Counted from the first letter of the stretch, positions 1 through 5,345 are shown. The stretch is DNA of 6,680 bases from Bifidobacterium breve (GCA_943325425.2 CALPPJ020000073.1:1-6680); one strand, 5' to 3'. The notes: generated by a model not told the origin, from the letters alone. Made by a program: numbers and translations.

Positions 1-783
1 AGCGATCTTCTCGCCTCCAGATTGCTTGAAGAATGCGGCAACCGTCGGGCCAGAACCCGATAGCCACGATGAAATTGCCCCGAGTTCAATCATGCGGTAC
101 ATGACCTCGCGACACATAGGTGTTTCATCGAGACGTTGTTCTTGATGCAAACGGTCAGTCATCGACGTCCGCAACAATTCAAGATCGCCCGTATTTAATG
201 CGATCACCAATTGCGTCGAACGGGCAATGTTAAACACTGCGTCGACTCGATCGATATTCGTGGGCAGGGTTGAACGACTTGAGGCGGTTGATGTTTGAAA
301 AAATGGAACCCACGCAACAATGCGAATCTCTTCAAGCACGTGAGCCGACACCGGAACCGCGACTGTAGATTGCGGTGACGCAGTGACGATTCCACCCAAA
401 ACACTCGCCGCAACATTGTCAAAATGACCTTCAAGCTGAGCAGCAATTCTGATGATGTCGTCACGGCGCTGAGTGATAAAGAGTGGAAGATCTATTTCGG
501 TCACTCCAGCTTTTTGCGCAAGTCCAAGACAGACACCGCCGACACGAACCGCACCCGAGAAACCCAAACCCCGTCCGGACGGAATAGGAGAATCAACCCA
601 CAGCGCACCTTGACCGCCAGCGCGCATAAAAGCTTGCATCGCCGGATGCCCATCACTCACCGGATCGCTGTCTCCAATCGGACACAGAGCAACAGTGGCG
701 CACAGAGATAACGCCATGCCCAAAACATCGAAACCAGGGCCAAGGTTGGCTGAGGTCGCAGGAACTTGAACAGCCAAATTCAT
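1..783 (-). CDS. thrB: Homoserine kinase, GHMP family (partial; C-terminus beyond left edge)
   Basis: Probably phosphorylates L-homoserine with ATP to O-phosphohomoserine, the step before threonine synthase, in the cytosol. Translating the minus strand from ATG 783 gives 261 codons open to base 1; the family is usually about 300 residues, so roughly 40 are missing. Visible motifs are the N-terminal PATSANLGPGFD (residues 8-19), the glycine-rich phosphate loop PSGRGLGFSGA (68-78), EGHFDNVA (118-125) and the C-terminal GHMP motif LSGSGPT (241-247). EGHxDN and the SANLGPGFD start are typical of homoserine kinase rather than of other GHMP kinases. Two oddities: the loop has Phe where the usual GLGSS has its first Ser, and only about 70 residues precede the loop instead of about 90, so the N-terminal domain is compact. 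The start lies 20 bases after the trpD stop, suggesting co-transcription, and no strong Shine-Dalgarno is seen. A homoserine-kinase-like GHMP enzyme with another substrate is the main alternative. Confidence 0.85.
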   Translation of the reverse strand, partial: MNLAVQVPATSANLGPGFDVLGMALSLCATVALCPIGDSDPVSDGHPAMQAFMRAGGQGALWVDSPIPSGRGLGFSGAVRVGGVCLGLAQKAGVTEIDLPLFITQRRDDIIRIAAQLEGHFDNVAASVLGGIVTASPQSTVAVPVSAHVLEEIRIVAWVPFFQTSTASSRSTLPTNIDRVDAVFNIARSTQLVIALNTGDLELLRTSMTDRLHQEQRLDETPMCREVMYRMIELGAISSWLSGSGPTVAAFFKQSGGEKIA

Positions 784-803
784 TGCTGCACTGCCAGAAG
801 TTT

Positions 804-1889
804 CTAAGCGCCAAATTCGGCGAGAGCAGCTTGCGATTCGGTGATGAGTTTTGTCAGTGTTTCGTTGGCTCGACCCGAATCAATCGATTCAGCGGCCATT
901 GCGACACCTTCTTCAAGCGAACTTGCGACGTCGGCGACGACTAAACCTGCGCCAGCATTCAACACGACAATATTTCGATGAGCACCTTGTTCACCAGCCA
1001 TCACTCGACGCACCACATCGGCATTGAATGCGGGCGTGCCGCCCACCAGCTCTTCCGAAATAGCCGGCGCCAATCCTAAAGACACGGGGTCAACAGAGAA
1101 GGTTCGCACTTGTCCGCCGCGCAGCTCTAAAACAGTGGACGGACCAGTCGTCGTGAGTTCATCAAGTCCACCACCGTGCACAACCCATGATGACTTCGAA
1201 CCATGTAGACGCAATGAGGCCAACATTCGTTCGGCGACCAACGGATTCGCCACACCAATCAACTGACGTTTCACGCGACCTGGGTTAGCCATCGGTCCGA
1301 GCAAGTTGAACACTGTGGGCACGCCAATTTCGCGACGCGATGGTGCGGCAAATCGAAATGCGGGGTGGTAACGCGCGGCCAGACAAAATCCCATACCAGC
1401 GCGTTCAACACATTGCTTCACACCTTCTGGTGACAATTCAACAGCGACGCCTAATGCTTCAAGCACATCGGCGGTGCCACATTGCGAGGAAGCAGCACGC
1501 GCTCCGTGCTTACACACCGGGACTCCGGCTCCAGCAACAACGATGGCCGACATCGTGCTGACATTGATCGAATGACTGCGATCGCCACCGGTGCCCACGA
1601 TGTCAATCGCCCGTTCGCGAGTCGCATCATCAAGTGGCACCAAAGTTGCTGCTTCAAGAACCGCATCAAGCAACCCTGAAAGCTCTTCGGGCGTCTCACC
1701 TTTGGCGCGAAGCGCGACAACAAATCCGATGAGCTGAGCAGGCGTTGCCGAACCCGACAAGATATTGGTCATCGCCGCACGGGCATGGGCCGCATCAAGG
1801 TCGTGACGATCAAGCAACGAAGAAATCAGTTCAGGCCAACCACCAATTGATTCAAGGGTGATCTCAGAAGTCTGGGGAGCCTCGGCCAT
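804..1889 (-). CDS. trpD: Anthranilate phosphoribosyltransferase TrpD
   Basis: Transfers phosphoribose from PRPP to anthranilate, the second step of tryptophan synthesis. The protein is 361 residues, full length for the family (about 340-370). In order: a helical N-terminal domain (about 12-85), the PRPP-binding GTGGD loop (99-103), NVST (109-112), a KHGxRAASS segment (127-135), REIGVPTVFNLLGPMANP (186-203) with the Arg expected near anthranilate, and the DE pair that binds Mg-PRPP in GGLDELTTTGP (240-250). The ATG at 1889 gives a normal N-terminus, although no clear Shine-Dalgarno precedes it. The usual KHGNRAASS Asn, which helps hold anthranilate in characterised enzymes, is Ala130 here; two base changes separate GCG from an Asn codon. 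The gene is followed after 20 bases by thrB and preceded 56 bases upstream by whiB. No other trp genes are in the window. Identity is clear; the effect of the Ala substitution is unknown. Confidence 0.95.
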   Translation of the reverse strand: MAEAPQTSEITLESIGGWPELISSLLDRHDLDAAHARAAMTNILSGSATPAQLIGFVVALRAKGETPEELSGLLDAVLEAATLVPLDDATRERAIDIVGTGGDRSHSINVSTMSAIVVAGAGVPVCKHGARAASSQCGTADVLEALGVAVELSPEGVKQCVERAGMGFCLAARYHPAFRFAAPSRREIGVPTVFNLLGPMANPGRVKRQLIGVANPLVAERMLASLRLHGSKSSWVVHGGGLDELTTTGPSTVLELRGGQVRTFSVDPVSLGLAPAISEELVGGTPAFNADVVRRVMAGEQGAHRNIVVLNAGAGLVVADVASSLEEGVAMAAESIDSGRANETLTKLITESQAALAEFGA

Positions 1890-1945
1890 GCGTTTGAGGC
1901 TAGCGAGATGTGCCAGCGAGTACGACTGCCACGGTTGTACGACAA

Positions 1946-2176
1946 TCAGGCAATGCGCCGGCGTTGGCGAATGAGACGTCGGCGTTCACGTTCGGTGGTA
2001 CCGCCCCAAACACCAACTTTTTCTCGACTTGCTAACGCATGCTCTAAACACGAGATGCGTACATCGCACCCGTGGCAGACCATTTTCGCAACATCAGCCT
2101 GATCTTCGGTTTCTGGAAAGAACATTTCTGGGTCAAGACCCCGACATGCTCCCAGTGACCGCCATATGACTTCCAT
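1946..2176 (-). CDS. WhiB-family iron-sulphur transcriptional regulator
   Basis: A small cytosolic regulator that would bind a [4Fe-4S] cluster sensitive to O2 or NO and act on transcription, usually through the primary sigma factor. The 76-residue product has the family cysteines at 11, 34, 37 and 43 (C-x22-C-x2-C-x5-C). It also has the signature GVWGG (55-59) followed by the helix TERERRRLIRQRRR, a basic tail that could contact DNA. The frame can be extended upstream to base 2236, but the ATG at 2176 is preferred. It follows a GGGGGA ribosome-binding site at about 6 bases, it gives the usual family N-terminus (short stretch, Trp, then the first Cys), and the earlier start would lie inside the candidate -10 box. 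The gene lies 56 bases upstream of trpD on the same strand. Which WhiB subgroup it belongs to cannot be settled by eye. Confidence 0.93.
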   Translation of the reverse strand: MEVIWRSLGACRGLDPEMFFPETEDQADVAKMVCHGCDVRISCLEHALASREKVGVWGGTTERERRRLIRQRRRIA

Positions 2177-2232
2177 TGGATTCCCCCAAGTGACATCGGT
2201 CCGATTACGGCAACGACTTCTCTTAGAGCGAG

Positions 2233-2261
2233 ACAATAGAAGGCTCTTGCCCGTTTGTGAA
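2233..2261 (-). promoter_or_regulatory. Candidate promoter of the WhiB-family gene
   Basis: On the minus strand a -35-like TTCACA (2261-2256, 5 of 6 matches to TTGACA) is separated by exactly 17 bases from a -10-like TATTGT (2238-2233, 4 of 6 to TATAAT). Transcription would begin near 2226, leaving a leader of about 50 bases before the ATG at 2176. The position supports whiB as a separate unit from the operon upstream. It is a consensus match by eye, not proof. Confidence 0.5.
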
Positions 2262-2282
2262 TAGGCAAGTTCAAATATCGCT

Positions 2283-2318
2283 CTGACCTGCCCTGATCGG
2301 GCAAAAAAGTCAGGTCAG
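2283..2318 (-). repeat. Inverted repeat over the DUF3501 stop codon
   Basis: CTGACCTG (2283-2290) is the exact reverse complement of CAGGTCAG (2311-2318), and the latter covers the TGA stop of the DUF3501 gene. Inside it is a shorter stem, GCCC/GGGC (2290-2293 and 2299-2302), and on the minus strand a run of six T. In the minus transcript the U-run comes before the inner hairpin rather than after it, so this is not a textbook intrinsic terminator. It may still end or stabilise the operon transcript, or it may be a protein-binding site upstream of whiB. Confidence 0.45.
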
Positions 2319-2917
2319 GCGCGTAAATCGTTCAGGAATTCAGCCAAATTGGCTGGCGACAAGGTGATCTCTTCGAGGTAATCGGGGTGGGTGCACGCCA
2401 GCACTGCGCCGCCCTCGGCCAGCCCGGCAATCTCATCGTCGGTGAATGCGAACTGCAAGTAATGAACTGCTGCCGTGACATAGTCACGCGTCAGTTGACT
2501 CTCGTGTTGAGCTTCGGTGACTGCGGCGACTTCTCGCCCATCGGCCAATCGGAACACGATTGAACTTTCAATTCCGACCAACTTTGGCAACCACTCTTGC
2601 ATTTGTTCTTCACTCGTCAATTCAATAAACAACGTGGCGCACAATTGGCCCGGCTCAGGAATCATCGGGTTGTAGATATCAATCTCACCTTGAATCTCTT
2701 CGTCAGTTGAGAGTCGTTCAACTCGTGACATCTCTTGAATCTGATAACGAATCGTGTCGCGGTTTTCGAACATCACCGAAACGATGGTGCCAAGAGACAA
2801 ACGACGGCGTTCTTTTAGGGAAATGACGTGTGCCTTGAATTCGGCACGCTCACGTTCATAAGCACGCACGTCGGCGATATCTGACAATGAAAGTTTGCGG
2901 GGGGTCAAAGTATTCAT
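2315..2917 (-). CDS. DUF3501 family protein
   Basis: I recognise a DUF3501 protein (Pfam PF12007) from its overall pattern; its biochemical role is not established. The product is 200 residues, about the family length, and soluble, with no signal peptide or membrane segment. Visible blocks are an N-terminal helix pair with AYERERAEFKAHVISLKERRR (20-39), the most typical block ENRDTIRYQIQEMSRVER (51-68), the turn IYNPMIP (81-87), a central strand region ending GREVAAV (127-133), and HPDYLEE near the end (177-183). The only cysteines are 93 and 175, so an own metal cluster is unlikely. The frame allows a TTG start at 2929, but ATG 2917 is preferred because GGAGA lies about 7 bases before it. 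It is the last gene of the perR-erythrin-oxidoreductase operon, starting 20 bases after the oxidoreductase stop. To my knowledge DUF3501 genes recur beside such oxidoreductase and rubrerythrin genes, which suggests a shared complex or pathway (inference). Confidence 0.85.
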   Translation of the reverse strand: MNTLTPRKLSLSDIADVRAYERERAEFKAHVISLKERRRLSLGTIVSVMFENRDTIRYQIQEMSRVERLSTDEEIQGEIDIYNPMIPEPGQLCATLFIELTSEEQMQEWLPKLVGIESSIVFRLADGREVAAVTEAQHESQLTRDYVTAAVHYLQFAFTDDEIAGLAEGGAVLACTHPDYLEEITLSPANLAEFLNDLRA

Positions 2918-2937
2918 CTGATTCTCCAATTTCTGAA

Positions 2938-4254
2938 TTACTTGGGGGGTTGTTCTTCAGGAATTCCGTAGGCACGTGCCACCAATTGGATGGGGTGCAA
3001 CGACACACGTCCGGTTTGCTCGTTAATGGCACCATTCGCCAAGTGGCAGTCACCAGTCACGACATCGCTATCGGCCTTGATGATTTCGGCACCAAGTTTC
3101 TTTCCGATTGGGATCGAGAGTTCGGCATTTTCGGCACGAAGGCCCCACATGCCGTCAATACCTGAGCACTGTTGCACAAGTTTGATCTTTGCGCCGGTGA
3201 GCTTCATCAGGTCGCGGCTCTTCAATCCAATGTTCTGAGCTCGCAAGTGACATGGGGTGTGATACGTGATGGTCTCGGGAACATCGCCAGTGAATTCAGT
3301 GTCAAGCGCAGTGCCTTCGGCCTTATGCAACTTCATCAAGTACTCACTGGCGTCATAGGTATTGGCAGCAACCAGTTCGGCATCGGGCCCACCGACATAG
3401 TCGAGATAGTCCTTCTTCAACACATAACCACAAGTCGGCTGCGGCACGACAATGTCGTTGCCTTTGCGGACAGTGTTTGCCAACGCCTTGACATTCTTCT
3501 CGGCAATCTTGGTGAAGTTATCAATATCTCCACTATGCAAGAACGGCGCACCACAACACTGGGTTGTGTCAGCCAACGAACATTCAATGCCGTTGCGCTC
3601 GTACACCTTGATCAGGTCATGACCGACCTCTGGGGCTTGGTATTCAACGAGACATGTTGGGAAAAGGGCAACGCGTCCTTGCCGCTTGCCGATCTTCAAT
3701 TTCGGACGACGATTAAACCATGTGGTGAATCGTTGCTTAGCAAAGGGTGGTAACACTCGCTCGCTTGAAACACCCGAGGTCACTTCAATCGCTTTGCGAA
3801 CCAATGAGCCCGGCTTTGCACCCATCATCTTGTTCATCAAAGGCGCGGTCTTCGTCGCTACTTTTCCGAGCAGGTCGGTGCGGCCCATCACGTTCGTTGT
3901 GACCTTGTCACGTAAAGAAACTTGGTCATTTTTGTGTCGCATCGCGTCGGCGCGCAACATCAAACGCGGGAAATCTAATTCCCATTCACTTTGTCCAGGA
4001 ATGTACGGACAGTTGACGTAACACAATTTGCATTGAAAACATTCATCAATGACTTGGTCTTGTTGCGCTGGTGTTAGACGACCAGCATCTTGATCTTCGT
4101 GTTGATCAATGAAATCGAAAAGTGTGGGGAACGATGTGCAGTACTTGAAACACAAACGACACCCATGACATAGGTCGTACACCCGAGTGAGTTCATCGCG
4201 CACATCCTTTTCATCGAGGTACTTCGGATGTTTCGGATCGTAGGTAATCGTCAT
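2938..4254 (-). CDS. GlpC/HdrD-like Fe-S oxidoreductase with two CCG domains
   Basis: Likely a soluble electron-transfer subunit; donor and acceptor are unknown. Residues are numbered from ATG 4254 (438 in all). Two [4Fe-4S] motifs come first: C29-x2-C32-x2-C35-x3-C39 and C72-x2-C75-x2-C78-x3-C82 followed by Pro. A linker (about 95-195) leads to a first CCG domain with C201, the CCG pair C233-C234 (CCGAPFLHSGD) and C275 (PQPTCGYVL). A second domain has C335 (TPCHLR), CSG at 363-365 and C403 (GDCHLA). The second domain thus has CSG in place of CCG and lacks one cysteine of the pair. I recall this as a feature of the rubrerythrin-linked subgroup. The layout matches GlpC and HdrD. TTG 4260 could be a start, but ATG 4254 is likelier. 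The gene lies 104 bases downstream of the erythrin stop and 20 bases before DUF3501. Its neighbours suggest electron supply to the diiron protein; the divergent glpD leaves a GlpC-like role open. Confidence 0.9.
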   Translation of the reverse strand: MTITYDPKHPKYLDEKDVRDELTRVYDLCHGCRLCFKYCTSFPTLFDFIDQHEDQDAGRLTPAQQDQVIDECFQCKLCYVNCPYIPGQSEWELDFPRLMLRADAMRHKNDQVSLRDKVTTNVMGRTDLLGKVATKTAPLMNKMMGAKPGSLVRKAIEVTSGVSSERVLPPFAKQRFTTWFNRRPKLKIGKRQGRVALFPTCLVEYQAPEVGHDLIKVYERNGIECSLADTTQCCGAPFLHSGDIDNFTKIAEKNVKALANTVRKGNDIVVPQPTCGYVLKKDYLDYVGGPDAELVAANTYDASEYLMKLHKAEGTALDTEFTGDVPETITYHTPCHLRAQNIGLKSRDLMKLTGAKIKLVQQCSGIDGMWGLRAENAELSIPIGKKLGAEIIKADSDVVTGDCHLANGAINEQTGRVSLHPIQLVARAYGIPEEQPPK

Positions 4255-4271
4255 GTTCAAATCTCATTCGG

Positions 4272-4300
4272 TTGATAAGGCTGCAAAAGAACAGTGTAAA
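4272..4300 (-). promoter_or_regulatory. Weak candidate promoter before the Fe-S oxidoreductase
   Basis: On the minus strand TTTACA (4300-4295, 5 of 6 to TTGACA) and TATCAA (4277-4272, 4 of 6 to TATAAT) are 17 bases apart. The predicted transcript would start near 4265, only about 10 bases before ATG 4254, so a leader would be very short. It could give the last two genes extra expression independent of perR, or be chance. Confidence 0.25.
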
Positions 4301-4304
4301 GATT

Positions 4305-4342
4305 TTGTTGGGGTGCCCAGCTTGCGCCGAGCACCCCAACAA
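4305..4342 (-). repeat. 12-bp intercistronic hairpin, erythrin to oxidoreductase
   Basis: TTGTTGGGGTGC (4305-4316) pairs perfectly with GCACCCCAACAA (4331-4342) around a 14-base loop, starting 16 bases after the erythrin stop. The minus transcript continues AAUCUUUAC after the stem, so the U-tract of a normal intrinsic terminator is missing. A stem this strong between a likely abundant diiron protein and a larger redox enzyme fits partial termination or protection of the upstream mRNA 3' end (inference). Confidence 0.6.
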
Positions 4343-4358
4343 CTACATGAACCGAAAC

Positions 4359-4772
4359 TCAGAGAGCTTCGAGGCCCTGCTGGAAACGACCAGCATGGCT
4401 CTTCTCGGCACGAGCCAAGGTTTCGAACCAATCGGCAATTTCGGCAAAGCCTTCATCGCGAGCGGTCTTTGCGAAGCCTGGGTACATCTGGGTGTACTCG
4501 TAGGTCTCGCCGGCAATTGACGCCTTGAAGTTGGCTTCGGTTTCGCCGATGGGCTCACCTGAAGCGGGGTCGCCAACTTCAGCCAAGTAATCGAGGTGAC
4601 CGTGGGCGTGTCCGGTTTCGCCTTCAGCGACCGAACGGAACAATGCGGCTGCATCGGGGTAGCCCTCGATGTCGGCCTTCTGTGCGAACCACAAGTAACG
4701 ACGGTTGGCCTGGCTCTCGCCGGCGAACGCCTCCTTGAGGTTTTCGTGAGTCTTGGTGCCGTGGAGGCTCAT
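4359..4772 (-). CDS. Rubrerythrin-family diiron protein without rubredoxin domain (erythrin)
   Basis: Probably a cytosolic diiron peroxidase that reduces hydrogen peroxide, as classical rubrerythrins do. The 137-residue protein is a single four-helix diiron domain. Ligand positions expected for the family are present: E19 in AFAGESQANRRY, E52 and H55 in EGETGHAH, E89 and E92 in GETYEYTQMYP, and E123 and H126 in RAEKSHAGRF. It ends at residue 137 with no Cys-x2-Cys pair, so the C-terminal rubredoxin domain that passes electrons to the diiron site in classical rubrerythrin is absent and an outside donor is needed. ATG 4772 has GAGAG about 6 bases upstream. It is second in the operon, 86 bases after perR and 104 bases before the Fe-S oxidoreductase, a natural candidate for the missing donor. 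A ferritin-like iron-handling role is less likely given the complete ligand set. Confidence 0.93.
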   Translation of the reverse strand: MSLHGTKTHENLKEAFAGESQANRRYLWFAQKADIEGYPDAAALFRSVAEGETGHAHGHLDYLAEVGDPASGEPIGETEANFKASIAGETYEYTQMYPGFAKTARDEGFAEIADWFETLARAEKSHAGRFQQGLEAL

Positions 4773-4815
4773 GACTGTCTCTCTTTCATGGGTTGTGGGT
4801 TTTTACTTGCTGAAC

Positions 4816-4845
4816 TTCTTGATCGTGAGAAGCCACGCTCAAGAA
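4816..4845 (-). repeat. Hairpin between perR and erythrin genes
   Basis: TTCTTGATCGTG (4816-4827) pairs with CACGCTCAAGAA (4834-4845) at 11 of 12 positions, with one mismatch and a 6-base loop. It sits 13 bases after the perR stop. No U-tract follows it on the minus strand (GUUCAGCAAGUAAAA), so full termination is unlikely. It could set the relative levels of regulator and erythrin through processing or pausing. Confidence 0.45.
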
Positions 4846-4858
4846 ACCTTTCCTCACT

Positions 4859-5269
4859 TCAGGCACAACTCGCGCATGAACCGTGGAACAAAATTGAGGT
4901 TGAATCGACGGAGAATCCATCGAGTCCTTCAATGTGCAGGGCTTGTGACCCAGCCACATAGACATCGCGAACATTGCCGCACCCTTGGCAGATGACGTGG
5001 TGATGTTCATCAACATTCGGGTCAAAACGTACGGCCCCTGCGCCAACATCAATGAGACGCAACTCGCCCATCGAGGCCAGATCGGTCAAAGTTTGGTACA
5101 CAGTGCGCAACGAGATGCCAGGCATCTGGGCACTGGCCTCGGAATACAGAGCTTCAGCGGTGGGGTGCATGGTGTTGCCATGCATGAGGCGGAAAAGCAA
5201 CTGCCGCTGCGGCGTGACCTTCAGGCCAGTCGCACGAAAGGCTTCGGTGAGCTCGGTGGGTGATTTCAC
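4859..5269 (-). CDS. perR: PerR-type peroxide-sensing repressor, Fur family
   Basis: A dimeric DNA-binding repressor that would use bound Fe(II) to sense hydrogen peroxide. The product is 136 residues, normal for the family. The winged-helix part includes GLKVTPQR (15-22) and the recognition helix SLRTVYQTLTDL (53-64). Aligned to Bacillus subtilis PerR with an offset of two, every regulatory metal ligand is present: H35, D83, H89, H91 and D102 (PerR H37, D85, H91, H93, D104). Asp rather than Glu at 102 favours PerR over Fur. The zinc cysteines are C94-x2-C97 and C132-x2-C135. The start is GTG 5269; an in-frame stop lies 33 bases upstream and no better codon exists. AGGAG occurs but is 20 bases away, which is too far. 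It is the first gene of the operon, and a tandem palindromic element lies directly upstream, suggesting autoregulation and control of the erythrin genes (inference). Some relatives respond to iron or zinc instead. Confidence 0.88.
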   Translation of the reverse strand: MKSPTELTEAFRATGLKVTPQRQLLFRLMHGNTMHPTAEALYSEASAQMPGISLRTVYQTLTDLASMGELRLIDVGAGAVRFDPNVDEHHHVICQGCGNVRDVYVAGSQALHIEGLDGFSVDSTSILFHGSCASCA

Positions 5270-5293
5270 ACTGCGAAACTTAGTGACATCTCC

Positions 5294-5324
5294 TGCTAAT
5301 TAGCAATTCATGCAAATTAGCAAT
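5294..5324. promoter_or_regulatory. Tandem palindromic element, candidate PerR operator
   Basis: TGCTAATTAGCAAT (5294-5307) and TGCAAATTAGCAAT (5311-5324) match at 13 of 14 positions and start 17 bp apart. The first contains TGCTAATTAGCA, a perfect 12-bp palindrome; the second is the same palindrome with one change. AT-rich palindromes of this general form are what Fur and PerR proteins bind. The element begins 25 bases upstream of the perR GTG and 82 bases or more upstream of glpD. On the perR strand each copy also contains TGCTAATT, an extended -10-like sequence, so binding could block perR transcription. Function is inferred. Confidence 0.6.
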
Positions 5325-5345
5325 CGGTGAAATCTGTCTCACAAT
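5317..5345 (+). promoter_or_regulatory. Weak candidate promoter of glpD
   Basis: TTAGCA (5317-5322, 4 of 6 to TTGACA) and CACAAT (5340-5345, 4 of 6 to TATAAT) are 17 bases apart, with transcription expected near 5352 and a leader of about 54 bases to ATG 5406. The -35 box would overlap the second copy of the palindromic element. The match is modest. Confidence 0.25.

Noticed and set aside
424..711. 95-codon plus-strand reading frame in the thrB region
   Set aside because: The opposite strand encodes an uninterrupted homoserine kinase with four family motifs across the same bases.
1890..1945. Promoter or terminator between whiB and trpD
   Set aside because: A TTGTCG and a TACTCG are correctly spaced, but the -10 match is poor and no convincing hairpin is present.
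2918..2929. TTG at 2929 as start of the DUF3501 gene
   Set aside because: This TTG is itself part of the TTGGAGA ribosome-binding site that serves ATG 2917.
3172..3753. 193-codon plus-strand reading frame opposite the Fe-S oxidoreductase
   Set aside because: It lies wholly antisense to a gene with clear cysteine motifs, has no recognisable domain, and is explained by codon bias of the true strand.
4255..4260. TTG at 4260 as start of the Fe-S oxidoreductase
   Set aside because: ATG 4254 is only two codons downstream and is the more usual codon; the choice has little effect on the protein.
4305..4342. Intrinsic terminator after the erythrin gene
   Set aside because: The stem is strong but is followed by AAUCUUUAC rather than a run of U, so it is reported only as a hairpin.
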